In this document: positions 1 through 12,421 of the stretch, piece by piece
Layout: the number at the start of each line of letters is the position of its first letter
Numbering within the stretch: position 1 is the first letter of the stretch
NCBI GenBank assembly: GCA_002633025.1
Contig: NMRB01000117.1
Span: 99,508-163,507, forward strand
DNA length: 64,000 nucleotides
From: Notospermus geniculatus
Taxonomy: Eukaryota > Nemertea > Pilidiophora > Heteronemertea > Lineidae
Direction of reading: 5' to 3'
Translations under genes and position numbers: made by a program
Notes under the pieces: model-generated
The model's database searches: none
The model's input: the letters and a program-made list of their open reading frames with translations, nothing else
What the model was told of the DNA's origin: nothing

Positions 1-192
1 CACCTTTGTTGCTGTAGGTGGAAGTAATGGCATTGGAAGAAATGGTCACACCTTTGTTGGTGTTGGCGTAAGTAATGGCAATGGAAGAAATGGTCACACC
101 TATGTTGCTGTAGGTGTAAATAATGGCATTGGAAGAAATGGTCACACCTTTGTTGCTGTAGGTGTAAGTAACGATGTTGGAAGAAATGATCA
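1..192. repeat. 48-bp tandem repeat, four copies, cut by window edge
   Basis: Four consecutive 48-bp units start at 1, 49, 97 and 145, each beginning CACCTTTGTTGCTGTAGGTG or close to it. Copies differ by only a few substitutions and no indels. The period is a multiple of three, so any open frame stays open. The array may continue to the left of the window. Confidence 0.9.
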
Positions 193-253
193 CACACTGT
201 TGCACAGTAGAAGTATTGCTGAAGTAAGAAACCATTGCACTAACCTACCTTAA
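2..253 (+). CDS. possible repeat-protein exon, 5'-truncated (16-aa repeats)
   Basis: The frame starting at base 2 is open for 83 codons and ends in TAA at 251-253. It encodes four 16-residue repeats of the form TFVAVGVSNGIGRNGH, followed by a non-repetitive tail ending NHCTNLP. The repeat alternates valine-rich and Gly/Asn-rich stretches. No start codon is visible because the window begins inside it. It could be the last exon of a low-complexity secreted or structural protein, or a minisatellite that is open by chance. I do not recognise the repeat. Indel-free copies and an open frame mildly favour coding. Confidence 0.3.
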   Translation, partial: TFVAVGGSNGIGRNGHTFVGVGVSNGNGRNGHTYVAVGVNNGIGRNGHTFVAVGVSNDVGRNDHTLLHSRSIAEVRNHCTNLP

Positions 254-1233
254 ATGACACATCCATCAATCCACAATGATTCAGTTCAATGTTTCATGTA
301 TTCAAGTGGACATCATTACATTCAGTGCAGAAAATCCAGACAACAGAAAACCACTATCCACATAGGATACATTCCCTTTCCTGCCTGGCTAACATTCTGA
401 TAAACACTGAAAGCTTGCCAAAAAATTCTCGCTGGTAATCAGTTGGTAACTCAGTTTACAAGATTTCTGCCAACACTTAATTGTATTACCCACACAGCTA
501 CAAAAACAGAAGACACATAAATAATAGAATTTAAAGAATGATGAAGTCAAAGTCAGTCAATGCCGGTCACAATCAATACTAGCTTGAAGGCATCTTGTCT
601 TTATGTATCTCACAAGATCCACACCCAATACCTGTACATCATTTGTAATGTCATATACATGGTTAGTTCAAGATGAGAGGTTTGGTTGAAACCACAAATA
701 TAAGGGTAGCATCTGCCTGTCATTGATTTTTGATACCATAATATGATTCTTGTATTGGTTGTTAGATCATCTGAGTAAATTCAAAGGACATAGAGGAGAC
801 AAGTGACTTTGATGAAGACAGGTGAGGCTAAAGTGAGGGGTGGACTCTGGATTCGTATGACAGCCGATTAGGTTTCCACCACATTCAGCAGCATTTGAGT
901 TGCTGCATCTGAATGTTTCCATACCAGTGCATTTCACTATGATCCTGAAATTAACATACCATCCTCCCCGTTCAGTCCCACCCCTTCCTGTCTAGGAAGA
1001 TGTATGATTATCTGAATACCATTAATTCAACATGAATACCACTATTTTAGCTTAAGGCATCATCCTTTTGAAACTGATTTACCATAATAAAAATATACAA
1101 CAATAGTCAAAACATCAAATGAAAGAGGTGATCATTTTTATATATGCCAGTCACATGGTGATAAATACAAATACGTGTACTTCTATCATTTTCATAGGTC
1201 ACAAAAGTCATAATTACCCCTTGTAATAAAATA
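254..1233. other. non-coding stretch
   Basis: AT-rich sequence with no convincing exon, RNA gene or repeat. ORFs here are short and lack splice context. Confidence 0.5.
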
Positions 1234-1437
1234 CAATGGGGTTATCCATTTGGTCACATGATGACTTATAGAGCAGAGGTGACACCTTTTTGAGGCTCAC
1301 TGTTCGAGAGATGCGGTTCACCAAGCACAGCCAATCACACCTTGAATCATCATGAATAATAGGTGGCGTGTCTGTACTATAAGTCCAAACACACGCATAT
1401 TCTCGCGTGGTCTGCTTCACCGTGGATAACCCCATTG
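1234..1437. mobile_element. MITE-like element with 15-bp inverted ends
   Basis: CAATGGGGTTATCCA at 1234-1248 is matched perfectly in inverse at 1423-1437, enclosing about 174 bp with no coding capacity. Size and terminal inverted repeats fit a non-autonomous DNA transposon. No clear target-site duplication was identified, so the superfamily is open. Confidence 0.6.
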
Positions 1438-2139
1438 CAGGCAATGTCATGAAGATTACACCAGTCACATGAAAACTTCCTTGTTCCTAACCTCCTAAAA
1501 TGGCTGATCTTTCCCCAATTCGAACCTGGAAGCTAAACGTACAGTGCTGCCAGTCCAGAGGGCTCCTGAGTCGAAGGGAAAGCGATGATGTTAAAACTCA
1601 CTCTCACACAACCTTCCTTGCATCCACAACACCAGTGGACACAGTCTTATAGCGCAGGGCCAAAGTACTGGAAGGAATCTGTAGGTTTCTTGAAGAAATC
1701 CATTTTCTTCTCGTGGAAGATTCCTTCCAAATTCTTGCCACTGCTTTGAATGCCAGGTTCTTGGTCACTGAGTGTCCATCTTTGTGCACACCAGAGAGAT
1801 CCGACTCCTACGGTGACAGAAGGTGCTTTTCACCATTTTTTTTGATACAGTCGTCTAGGTCTTGGTCTCGAGGAAATGGTACATAGTATGGTTGAGTGCA
1901 CCATTTTACCTAACCAAGTGCAACAGAAACTCCTCCCTTCCCTGTAGGCATGTGAACAAGAGATCTCCTTCACAACTGAATTAACAAACCTCTCACATAA
2001 TAATTCATTGCTATGATGGGAAGAACATTGATTGATTGAGACAATAAGTATCATCATATAATCTGATCAAGCAGGTGGACCCAGTTCTCCTGTGATTGTC
2101 ATTGTCATCTGACCACTGTCTTTGGTACATCAGGCAACC
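1438..2139. other. non-coding stretch with a tRNA-like remnant
   Basis: Around 1515-1575 the minus strand reads AGGTTCGAATTGGGG, close to a Pol III B box, preceded by a tRNA-like stretch, so an old SINE fragment is possible. A minus-strand ORF at 1604-1789 has no splice context. Nothing else is recognised. Confidence 0.4.
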
Positions 2140-2340
2140 ACGGGCAGTCAGAGTGGTGCAGTGGAAACATCAGCGCCTGTCACCTCTGAGGGCTCAGGTT
2201 CGATCCCCAGTCAGACTGCTCTTCATGCGAAAGAGAGGATGACTCATGTTTGACGGTGCAGGTTTTCCTCTGGCAATCAAGTTTCCTCCCGCCGTAGATA
2301 AATCGTCCAATGTTGTCCGAAGAGGCTCATAACTGATAAT
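2140..2340 (+). mobile_element. tRNA-derived SINE
   Basis: The head at about 2147-2212 has an A-box-like stretch (AGTGGTGCAGTGG) and a B box (GGTTCGATCCCC) spaced as in a tRNA. A non-coding body rich in TTTCCTC follows. This is the usual structure of a tRNA-derived SINE. It abuts the inverted-repeat element at 2342. Confidence 0.6.
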
Positions 2341-2341
2341 A

Positions 2342-2744
2342 GAGACCTTAAGATCCGTCACGTCCCCGTCCTCGTCGCGGGCAAACAACGTCACGGCGTC
2401 ATGCACTCCTGATTCCTGAACACAGAACAGTTTTTGGGGCATCAATAAAACCATCGATTGTCGTGAATCTGTTCAAAGATTGAGTAAATAAACGTGTTGT
2501 CCGCACGCTGGGAGACTTTAAGCAAAAGTATATGCCTTAAATATACCCGAAATTCGATAGTAAACTGGTCAAAATTCACGACGGAGAGTTGGAAATTGAC
2601 TCACGTCGTCAGAGCTTCCACGCCGTATTACAGTCCGCCGTGACGTCGTCCACGCGGGGGAATCCCCACCAATTGATGACGTAGGATGCAGAAATGGGAT
2701 CACGACGGGGACGGGGACGGCGACGTGACAGATCTTAAGGTCCC
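2342..2744. mobile_element. MITE with about 40-bp GC-rich terminal inverted repeats
   Basis: The left end GAGACCTTAAGATCCGTCAC is mirrored at the right end as GGGACCTTAAGATCTGTCAC (minus strand). Both continue into a GTCCCCGTCC-like stretch, so the inverted repeats are roughly 40 bp. TA flanks both ends (2340-2341 and 2745-2746), compatible with a TA target duplication. The 403-bp element has no transposase. The minus-strand ORF at 2194-2454 runs through the terminal repeat and is not a gene. Confidence 0.75.
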
Positions 2745-2746
2745 TA

Positions 2747-4888
2747 GTGCTGTGGCAGTCAGAACTTGATGCAATATTTAAGCAATCGTTACTTTTAAAG
2801 TGGATCCCAATGACACCAACGATTGTCCCATGCCACCAAAAAGATCACACATCCATTCCTTATGCACCATGTGAACCACTTCTACCATTAGTTTCATCAG
2901 CCTCTTTGACCCATCCGTGTTATCAAACACAACCTGTGAAGTTGTTGCTGTATTTGTTTAAGAGGAGGTCTGTTTTGGTTGGAGATTCTTGAGAGAGATT
3001 CTGAAATGGGACGAGACCCTTGGAGACCTGAACCACTATGACAACATGAACTAATTTTATATGAAAATATGCTGAGCAAATGATAATAGGTGACCTTTAT
3101 TCAATTATTTCAAGATAGATTCCAATGATTTGATGTAGAGGAATGACAGTCAAAAATGTTGGCAGACAATGCGTTACAGCATGTGATGGGAACTGTCTGC
3201 CACTCCACAAAATCCATACTGACTGGTGTACCGATACAGGAAGAAATGTTGGCAAAATGCAACAAAGAATAGCTGCTTCTGTTGCTGCAGCAGTAATTGT
3301 CCAGGGAGGTCCACATGCATGCACTTTTCAGACTCATCTATTATAAACAGGCTAGTTGGCATGCTTCTTCAAAAGAAGAGAAATGGTGAGTTCCACGGCT
3401 TTACAGCTCAATGACACGTAACCTTTATCAACCAGGCAAGATTTGGAATAGGGCTTTCCAGTCACGGAGTTCCAGTCACAGAGTTGTTCTTCACACACAT
3501 CAACCTAATTCCACCAGAAATGCATGTCTGCCCTTGTCAGAAGGCAATTTTCACATCAGAACAATGTCAACATAAGAGTAATTGGAAGTAGAGTGCCTGC
3601 CAGATTACAGGAAAGTCACAGCAACACCAGAGCAGGAGCAAGTAGGATTCAGTGAAGATAGATTAAAACACCAACTAGGGCCTACCACTTTCGGTATAGG
3701 TGTGAAACCTGGGCAGAATCAAATTGGCCTCTTTAATTTTGTTTAGTGAGGACACTTTCCATCATCTGCAAAAGACTTAGACTGCCAAATCTGACACTTA
3801 AGAGGCCCGCCAGGATTCAAACCCTCGACCACCTGATTACTTGGCCAACTGCCTCAGCAGAAGGGGGTCATCTTGACACCAAAAGTAAACTATTCAGCCA
3901 GTCATCAAATTTGTAATTTGCTGGTCCATAGGAGCAAGTGGTACACTTTGAGGGGACTAAAGGAAGTCATTTATATCAAGTGCCATAGATCATGCCTGAA
4001 TTACCATGGAGAGGTAGACCATTTGACAGATCACAACCCATTTACATATTCCATGATGAGATTTCTAAGACAACGACAGCTTCCTGGGCTCCACACCAGC
4101 ATGCTATTTCTAAAGGTATTTTAACCCTTTTGGTAGATTTTATGGGCATTCACTTGTCATGCAGGCGTTACAAACCCAGGCTCGAGATAACCCCTGAAAA
4201 GTGTCTTCTGACTGTATTACCCCCCCCCCCCCTCCCCAAAGCATAGAAAGGACCATTGGAATTTGGAAATCTGGTTCACCAATACATTAAGGACCCTTGA
4301 AAAATGATGTGGGACCCATAAAACCCCAATTTTTGAGAGGCCCATTGGGATCCCTGCAAACTAATGCCCAGACCCTCAGACTAGGGGGGGGGGGTTACTG
4401 TAGTAGTCCCTCTTTTAGCTTATTTTGTGAATGTTTTGTAAGGACTGATTACCGGTATGTAATACAAGGGAAGTATATGCTGTAATCAGAAAATGTGGGG
4501 TAAGTTTGTACTTATATTGTTGATATTTGTGTGAAATTATGGGATTTGAAGTCTGTTCAACAGCAGACTTCAGTCACCAAACATCCACTACCGCTTTTTT
4601 GCATGATACTGAAAACTGACCACCTTATATTATGCGGCATAATTCATTGATTCAGTGCCAGCCATTGAACACTAGTGACGAAGTAAATGCCATCATTGAA
4701 TGATAAAAATTACAAAGACCGTCAACACAACCACATCAATGCCGTATTGAAAATCGATTTGATAGGTGATCATTTCAAGTGGTAAATAAAAGAGGTTAGG
4801 GTGAAGTGGTGTCAACAGTGTCATTACAATTGATGGAAGATAAAAGGACTTGGTATGACAGTTTCACTAAATGGACAACAAAGAGAAA
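2747..4888. other. non-coding stretch with SINE remnant and poly-C/poly-G tracts
   Basis: On the minus strand, about 3840-3790 resembles a tRNA-like head (B box near GGTTTGAATCCTGG). A C run at about 4210 and a G run at about 4384 face each other 175 bp apart. The several overlapping short ORFs at 3097-3414 look like chance. Confidence 0.45.
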
Positions 4889-4889
4889 T

Positions 4890-5161
4890 CAAAAGAAATA
4901 CTGACGGACAGACATGACGGAACAACGGAAGATATAGCTGAGATACAAGTACATACGTAAACGTGGTGCCACGAGAAAGCCGAGCACAAATCTGAGGTCA
5001 TATAAATAACATCAGATGGTACCCTCTCTGGCCAAAGAAAATATTGATGGACAGACATGATGGAACAACAGAAGATATATCGCTGAGATATAAAGCGTGG
5101 TGTCACGAGAAAGCCGAGCACAAACTTGAGGTCATATCAGTAACATCAGATGGTACCCTCT
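4890..5161. repeat. imperfect tandem duplication, two copies of about 130-140 bp
   Basis: The segment at about 4890-5029 is repeated at about 5032-5161. Shared blocks include GACAGACATGA, CACGAGAAAGCCGAGCACAA and ACATCAGATGGTACCCTCTC. A short indel separates the copies. It is non-coding in appearance. Confidence 0.85.
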
Positions 5162-5393
5162 CTAGCAACATCATTTAAGGAAGAGAGTATAAATGCAACC
5201 CATGAATGGTATACATGTATATACTACTTCATATGTAAGGCATTTCATGTACACATCATACTTCACACAATTTCATACATTTTTCTGTCGCGTAATGTCA
5301 CGCACACATCATATCCTTCCTAAGCTACTCAACGCAATCTCCAGTTGCCTAGATACAACAACTAACCGAACGAACGAACACACAATCACCTAC

Positions 5394-5618
5394 CTTAAAA
5401 CCAGCAACCGGCGTTGTCCATGACGGACTCAGACTCATAGGATCCAGAGTTGGACTCACTGTAAAACTCGAAGGACTCATGCTCAAGGTTGGAGGATAAG
5501 TCGCTATGTTATGCGCCAGCGTCGCAGGGGTGCCGATATTCATTGGGGTGTAATACTGGGGGAACCCCGGAGGGAGGGACAGCATCATCTCCATCGTGAA
5601 ATGCGGTAAGAAATCCAA
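5394..5618 (-). CDS. probable first coding exon, Pro/Ser/Thr/Met-rich N-terminus
   Basis: A minus-strand open frame of 75 codons starts at ATG 5618 (MDFLPHFT) or, equally likely, at ATG 5594 (MEMMLSLPPGFPQYYTPMN). It ends exactly at a strong 5' splice donor, AAG|GTAGGTGA (intron from 5393), in phase 0. The product is rich in Pro, Ser, Thr, Met and Tyr with few charges, the composition of many transcription-factor or RNA-binding-protein N-terminal regions. No DNA-binding domain is visible, and later exons would lie below 5393, some possibly outside the window. I do not recognise the gene. Base composition is more GC-rich than its surroundings. Confidence 0.5.
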
Positions 5619-6764
5619 TAATGATGATTAGAGATTTCCCCAGATATCAAACGACACGCGACAACGTCCGACGTTAGAGTTGGTATGACTGTGAGTATCT
5701 TTCCGAAGCAGACGTCTACCCATGTTGTCCTTGTGTATAATGTAAATAGTCCACCATGTGGAAAAGATACCCATTCAGTATTACCCCAATTAGGAGTGGA
5801 GTGTATGCCGAGACATAGTCGACTTCAAGTACTCCCGAGAGCTCGGCATGTCACCCTTGGATGACCCAAACTTCACGGTATTCTTCCACGTGCTGTCGTC
5901 GTCGCTACTCCCTTGTATCCTACGGTTACCACAAGATGACATTGAGAGTTCATGTCTTATAATTTTACATCATGCTTTACGCTCGGTGAAAGCGGGGAGG
6001 ATACAGTGGAGTAGAATCTGTGTGCACTTATCTGAGGACATCGTGAGCTCGTGAGGAGAAATCTATACGTTTTAAGTTTAAAAGCTTGTAGATATAAAAG
6101 GTTTACCTTCCACTTGCGAATCATTTCATAATGTGATTTCAAAGTAACATACGAATGGCTCCCACAGAGAATCAGACAAGTGGCAAAGCAAACTCAGAAT
6201 TCTGCATCTCCAACTTTTTGCCATCACTAGAAGAGTGAGTTGGAGGATGACTATGGGGAACCATATTGATTTTAGTTATTAGGCATTATCGGTATTGCAT
6301 CATCGACTGTCTCTGGTGTCACCTTAACCCTTTCAAATAAGGCAACTTTCAAGTAAATGCATCTCAGCAATGCATCTCAGCAATTTGCAGTGTCTTGGGG
6401 TAAGAAAGAATGGTGCGACCTTATGATATCTACATGGAGATCCTCAAGGGTGGATAATGTATCTAAACCATTGCATCCTTGTGAGACATGGTTAAGTCAA
6501 CATCAAAACTGGACCCATCCATAAGACCTGTGACACCTATTGAACAAAAAGAACAATGAAGAGGCAGCGGGAGGGACATTTGTATCCTGACAAATCTTGA
6601 CCTTAGAGGGTGCTGATGAAAACCTCCAGACATGCACCCTTGGATCCAAGGAGAATTTGACATCTTTGGACTAAATTGTTGTGGGACTAAATCCATTACT
6701 TTGGTGGAGCTAACTTATCATTGACTTGAACTCAAACAGCAGTCGATTATATGTTTGTTTTCAG
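5619..6764. other. upstream region of the minus-strand first exon
   Basis: GC content and CpG are raised between 5620 and 6060 relative to the neighbourhood, and an E-box CACGTG occurs near 5887. This fits a promoter or 5' UTR for the exon at 5394-5618. No TATA box at a convincing distance was seen. Confidence 0.3.
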
Positions 6765-6887
6765 ATGGAACTAAGGAGATTCATCAAGAAGGATTCAAGC
6801 AATGATGAATTATTTAGATGGGACTGCATGGGACTTCATACATCCCTGCACAAGAGATATGATTGCCATCCCCTTGGGATACTCTGA
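6765..6887 (+). CDS. weak candidate terminal exon (40 codons)
   Basis: A good acceptor (ATGTTTGTTTTCAG) at 6751-6764 is followed at once by an open frame, MELRRFIKKDSSNDELFRW..., ending TGA at 6885-6887. It is short and unrecognised, and no partner exon was identified. Confidence 0.2.
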   Translation: MELRRFIKKDSSNDELFRWDCMGLHTSLHKRYDCHPLGIL

Positions 6888-7763
6888 AATCAACAGAGAG
6901 GACTCCTCTTGAGCATACCTCTCTCATTAACTGATATCAGCCGTTCACTAATGAAATGATACTTGTATTAATACAGTCAGGAAAGACAAAATGCTAATTG
7001 GACCAGATGGAGGGCCATCATGGCGATGGTGTTTACCATCAATAGAATGGAAGCCGAACGTTCTAAATGGATGTAGATCATGTAAACTGTGGCAGAAATC
7101 TTGAGTCGAGGACAGTAGGTGAAAGGTGTACCGGTACATGAAAAACTGTCAGTTTGCACAAATCCTGCAGAACGAAAATGCCAAATACAGCTGAGAACAA
7201 GCCAAAATGTGGGAGGTATGTACCTTTCAACTGCCTACTATCAGCATTGAATATATCTGGTGACTAGTTGAAATGGAAAATTCTTTGAAGAGTGGAAAGT
7301 GAAGAGGAACGCTTCTTTACAAATGATTAGTACGCCAAGATGAGTAGAAAAGCTGGCAAGAAGTTTCAATTACAAGACCATGATGAGCTTGAGTGAGGAC
7401 ACCTGTTTCAGAGTGTAGATAGCACCTGAGCAGGTTGATTCCAGCCAACAGATCTGCAGCGCACTTGCAGACAGGTGCACACACAAGTGCCTACTCCACA
7501 ACAAGAGTTGAGTGAGTTGCTCAATCATGAGGATGGTAGAGGAATAAGTGAGAGAAAGAGTGTATCACATTTGAATCAAATTTGGCCCGAAATGTGCCAG
7601 TCACTGATGAGAGGGATCATTTTGCAGGCTTGAAATCCTGGTACGCCTCCTCTCATGGACAGTATTTCCTGTAAGGACACCAAGGCTCCGTCCCAACTTG
7701 GTCATTTTATGATCAGGAACCCTCTCAAGGACAGCTCTGTCAGTCTCCCAAAAGTATCATTAA
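6888..7763. other. non-coding stretch
   Basis: No convincing exon, RNA gene or repeat was seen. Confidence 0.5.
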
Positions 7764-7888
7764 AGGGCCACTAGAGGCAGGTCCCAATGTCAAAATTTGG
7801 ACTCAATATTCATTGTTTCTCAGTTGTGGCGCCACCTGTGATCTAGCTGCTGTACTAGTAGCCTTTAGCAAGCTGCTTTAGGGTCCCT
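7764..7888. mobile_element. 125-bp MITE with TTAA target duplication
   Basis: Ends AGGGCCACTA and AGGGACCCTA (minus strand) form short imperfect inverted repeats. They are flanked directly by TTAA on both sides (7760-7763 and 7889-7892). A TTAA duplication is the hallmark of piggyBac-type insertion. There is no coding capacity. Confidence 0.6.
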
Positions 7889-8766
7889 TTAAGAGCGAGA
7901 TTCTGTATCAATCAAATGGACCTTACAGTTCCCTGTCAAGGATGCTGTGAGTTAGTCCTGCAACAAAAGCTGGGCTGTCATAGCTAAAATATTGTCCGTG
8001 GAGACATTGGCAGGCCACAACAATTTACGCTGTCGAATATAGATTTTGTAGTAGAACATGCATTATTCATATAAGACACCCCAATAGAATACTGTTTTGT
8101 CAAAATGTGTCTTCAGGAATCTAATGGGGCGAGCAATAATAGCAATGGTTCGTGTTTATCAAATATTGACAATGACATCAACAGGTCTATTGTGAGACAA
8201 CTTGCTTAGTTTATCACGACATACTGCGATATTATGGCAATGCTTGATTAAATTGTCTTGGTCACAATGGACAATCATAGGTGGTGAATATGTGACATGG
8301 AAAGGGACAAAAGGATAAATGGAGGGTGTGACGTTCTATTAAGGTCTAATCAAGTCTGGTCCACTATCATGTAAGCTAGGTCTGCTGTCTGATTTTGTGA
8401 ACTGCTCTCAGGACATGCCCATCACAGTTGGTCTTCTCCAAAGATTCATAGCCTCTTGACTATGTTCAGAAGATCTTTTTTTAAGTCTTTAATATTTCAA
8501 GTGATGTTGAATCCATGTGATGCTCAATATCTGTTGACCAATGTAGCCAAACACTCCTTGGAGAAAAGGCACTTTCAGGAACTCTGAACTATTTTGAAAA
8601 GGTTCTGTCCAACATTGGCACAAAAGTTCTGTCCAACCCCAAAACTTAAATTCCAACAAAGACTGCTTTAATTGTTCAATTTGGTTCATCAAAGCAAATT
8701 TACCAATGTTTCACTTCTCTCATGTAGGCCTTATAGTGCTGTCTGCTTCTGTCCACACAAACTCAC

Positions 8767-8960
8767 TTTGCACCTAAAGTAGGATCAGAGGGAATTTCAA
8801 ATTCCATGAAAGCTATATCGCATAGAGCAGGAATCAATATTGCTTTCTTACAAAACACCATCATTGACATTTCATTCAGTTGAAGATGATTCACTGCTAT
8901 TCCCTGTTTGACAGCTAAGTGGAACTGATGGACAGCAAACATCTGCACTGATTCCTGGAT
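8767..8960 (-). CDS. candidate internal exon
   Basis: The minus strand has an acceptor ending TATTGATTTCAG (8961-8972) and a donor GTGAGT (8761-8766) that enclose 194 bp. One frame is open throughout, beginning IQESVQMFAVHQFHLAVKQG and ending DPTLGAK. A second frame is also open for much of it, which weakens the call. Product not recognised. Confidence 0.25.
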
Positions 8961-8972
8961 CTGAAATCAATA

Positions 8973-10190
8973 TTGACCCAGGGCGGACGGTAAAATTTAT
9001 AGGAAAACAGTTGACAGACAAAAAATGTTCTGCCGGCGATCTCATCCATGTTGACACATAACGGTCTGATGCTGCTGCTAAGTCATCTAAAGAAACAGTC
9101 ATCCACCTTTCACCATGATTGCTACATCACATGCAGTAATGACACTATTGAGTTCTATCTTGAGTTCTTCTACTTGTGCAATACGCAGAAAGATTGTGAA
9201 CCAGGAGGTACTTCCATGATATGACCCCAAACACCAGGGTTTTCCTTCTCTGGGGACCTGCTCCGATCTTCAGTACTGTTCAGGTCCAGCCCCATCTTTA
9301 CATACCAAGTCCTATGGCCACTTTGCCTGTTGACTACACTCTCTTCTTAAGAAAGGGAGGAGTGATTGGAACGCTTCTCGGGGCAAGATGGGTCAGCCCA
9401 ACTGCTGCAACCGGTCTTGGTCATTGCTGCTTGTAAAGGAGCTGATGTATTTCAATGATCCTTTTCAACTGCAGCCCAAAAGTCCTGCCCAAATATATGG
9501 TCTCATTGACATGTACATGTACATGTAAAGGTAGACTTTTTCATGCTTTTTTCACCTCCTCTCTTCAGTACACCTCAAAATACTCCTCATGTCAACAGTC
9601 CCTTTCATCTTGCCATCAGTCTAATGTAGCGACCTGTCTTCAAAAGGGTTAAGCGGAGTAACTGTCAACCAAAAGCCGGTTTCCAAGATCATGTTTATTG
9701 AAAAACATTTCAGGCAATACCCGAGGAACAGCAGAACATTACACTAATTATTCCTACAGAATGTAATCCCGAAAAGCATTAGCGGCAGAATAAACTGCGC
9801 ACACTAAAAGCCACGCGATCTTCTCTACGTGACTTACTGGCAATGTGGAGGCATGTCACTTTGATGATCATGTCCCGTTAATGACGCGGATGGAGAGAGA
9901 CCATGTTCGTGTTGTGGCTGAGACCACTGACTGTGATCAGTGCAGCAGAAATAGATTGCTCTGATGCTAGTTTTAGAATCACAAGACAACACTGACAACT
10001 TTTTTTACATGGGCTTTTTCGCGGAGAACCAATACAATGGAGCCTCTCTATCACAGACACCTTTTGGACTGAGTAATGCTGTCCTGGAGTGAGGGGTGTC
10101 CTGGTTACGGAGGTCAAAATGAATGGAAATGACCAACGTGGGACTTAACTTGTGTCCTTGATAGAGAGGTGTCGGCAAATTATGCCTCCA
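8973..10190. other. non-coding stretch
   Basis: It contains a TACATGTACATGTA run near 9510 and otherwise no supportable feature. Confidence 0.45.
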
Positions 10191-10420
10191 TCACACTGAG
10201 CTAGTTCTCAGTACGTTCTTGCAAATGTTGCCGAACGGGCTCCAACTGTGTGCGAATGGAGTGGACGTAGTGGCAACCTTTTACGTTCTTTTTACGAACT
10301 TCATGGACGGGCTCAGACGGGAAGGGTGCTCCAGCACTTCGAAGCATTATTTGGCCAACATTACACGTTCTAGCCCATTTTAGGACGGGACAGGACGTTT
10401 TGAGAACTACTTCAGTGTGA
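10191..10420. mobile_element. 230-bp MITE, ends TCACACTGA
   Basis: TCACACTGAGCTAGTTCTCA at 10191 is mirrored by TCACACTGAAGTAGTTCTCA (minus strand) at 10420, followed on both sides by ACGT-rich sequence. The inverted repeats span about 27 bp with a few mismatches. The interior is non-coding. No clear target duplication was seen. Confidence 0.75.
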
Positions 10421-10503
10421 CAGTACCTTTACAAGGAAGTTCCACTCTCCACTATGCATATATTCTAGAGAAACAGAGTCAAAAAGTGAAAGATTTGACT
10501 TAC

Positions 10504-10525
10504 CTTCATTCCTACTGAAACCTCT
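10504..10525 (-). CDS. possible 22-bp microexon
   Basis: A very good minus-strand acceptor (TTCTCCTGTATTTTTCAG) and the strong donor AAG|GTAAGTC enclose AGAGGTTTCAGTAGGAATGA plus AG. It is too short for the frame to be judged. It could be chance. Confidence 0.2.
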
Positions 10526-12421
10526 CTGAAAAATACAGGAGAAATAGGTGAAGACATGGCAGCAGGGTTTATCAATAATCCACCTCCAACCTCTGTACGT
10601 GACCCTCGATCTATCTAAAGTACGCTTTAGCACACGAGGCCCGAGGTGTGTCACAGGAAACGGAAGTAGCTATCTCGTTAAGTCTCTACTTGTGACGAGA
10701 CCCTGAGCGAAAGGAGAAAATTCCTGGTCTCCGGTTGTACCAGCGTCAGCAGCAATTACATTCAGCTTATTACTGTCAAGCTGATTACAAAATAGCCTCG
10801 TGTTGTATAAGGCGCTAGGCGAGGTCTGGAAATCTGAAGACTCAAACGAAGGCTTTTTTCTGTAAACAGCAAATTCATATTTGCTTACTGCTGCAAAAAC
10901 TATTGAGATGCACTTACACTAACCTCATTCAACGATACAATAGAAAACTTCTTTCAACAACACTTGACCAATATTAGTAGCATCATCAAAAATTGTGGTA
11001 AGACTGAATCATTGGGAATCAGTGATCAAGAGGAGAATGGGAGTCCTTTACTTTCTTAAAATATTGTGTGATATTTACAAATGCTTGGATATCAGGTCAA
11101 GCAGAATGGTAAGTACCAACGCATTTGAACAATGTGACGAAAGTTACAATTTCCATGGTTTCTTCATAGAAAAGAACTGCTAAGTTCAACAGGTTACCAT
11201 GCCAAGTTCTCAACAGTACCAAACAAGCCGAGATGTAAACATATCAGTTCCCATCACAAGCGATGCATTTTAACTCCTTTGTAGCTAAGGACAAACAAGA
11301 AAAGGAGGATGCATAACATATTCTTCTGTTTAGACTCAGACAGAACTGCCAGCAATGATTCCTCAGTCCTTGGCAGCAACTGCCTGTAACAGCAAAGTAT
11401 AGGCCATAGCTCAGGAATCAACGCTTTTTTGAAAGCCAATTCCATCCCAAGATGAAGTGCATTTCCCTCATGGAAATTTGTATCACAAATGAAGCATGAA
11501 GATCAAAGAAAGATTGTCACGAACAGGCAAGCAAAAGAAGTGACCTCCACACGGACAGAAGACATTAGGTGAAAGATCATCTTCCTCCCGCAGGGTTCCA
11601 TCAAAACCTGGATTCAACCAAAGTGACCTTGTAGCATGTCGCATTCATGTATACAGTTTGCTGATAAAATTTCCGGGTTTTAGCTCAGCTATCATTACCC
11701 TTAGGCAATCAGGGGCAGCATAACATTGCCGTCACATCAAACATCATGTGTGTGTGTGTGTGGAGTAATGATTCTGCAACATGGCAAGTCATCTCTTGTA
11801 AACATGCATCGCTCACGGCTAAAGATAGCAAATGGTAAAATCATGCAGCCCCAATTTATATCCCATCCTTGGAAATACGAATTATAGCCACAGTTCCCTT
11901 ATGACAAAACCGCAGATAATCTTCAAAGGCTCTAGTCAACTTAACCCAAGATTACAACTCAAAGGTGAAAGGTTTCTCCCATACTTACCCTCTGTGGGGC
12001 TAAATAAATACAGGTACCCAGCAAATTTATCCAAAGCTTCTCATCAACAAGCAAGTTCTTTCTCTATCTCGACATTACTGTTCCATTACCCTGACATTTA
12101 GATGGATTTCCTCACCAATCTGCACGAGATTACCCGCTATGGTATAACCACGGGGACGCCAAGTGAGACGAATGATTTATCCCAGCCGTATAAAAGCATC
12201 CAAGTCAATGATTCTTTGGAGACAATTGTTTTATTGTTTGTCGGTATGATAAAACAGTGGGAGCTGACAAACGCAGCATTGGGGAATCAATATCTTTATA
12301 TGATGGTAAACATTGGAGGAAGGAAACAGAGTATGATACAAGCTTTACGTGTTAGGTGTGATGTACATAACAGATGTCCTTATCTTGTATACTTTTTTGT
12401 AAAACCAATCATACCAACCTA
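10526..12421. other. non-coding stretch
   Basis: A plus-strand donor-like site (GAATG|GTAAGTACC) at about 11109 ends an open stretch with no clear acceptor. A short GT microsatellite lies at about 11748. No firm gene. Confidence 0.4.

Noticed and set aside
2194-2454. 86-codon minus-strand ORF with acidic segment RDEDGDVTDLKV
   Set aside because: It runs through the terminal inverted repeat of the 2342-2744 element, and the right end carries the same sequence, so it is a repeat artefact.
11996-12006. 11-bp minus-strand microexon between acceptor-like and donor-like sites
   Set aside because: Too short to test, and such pairs are expected by chance in AT-rich DNA.
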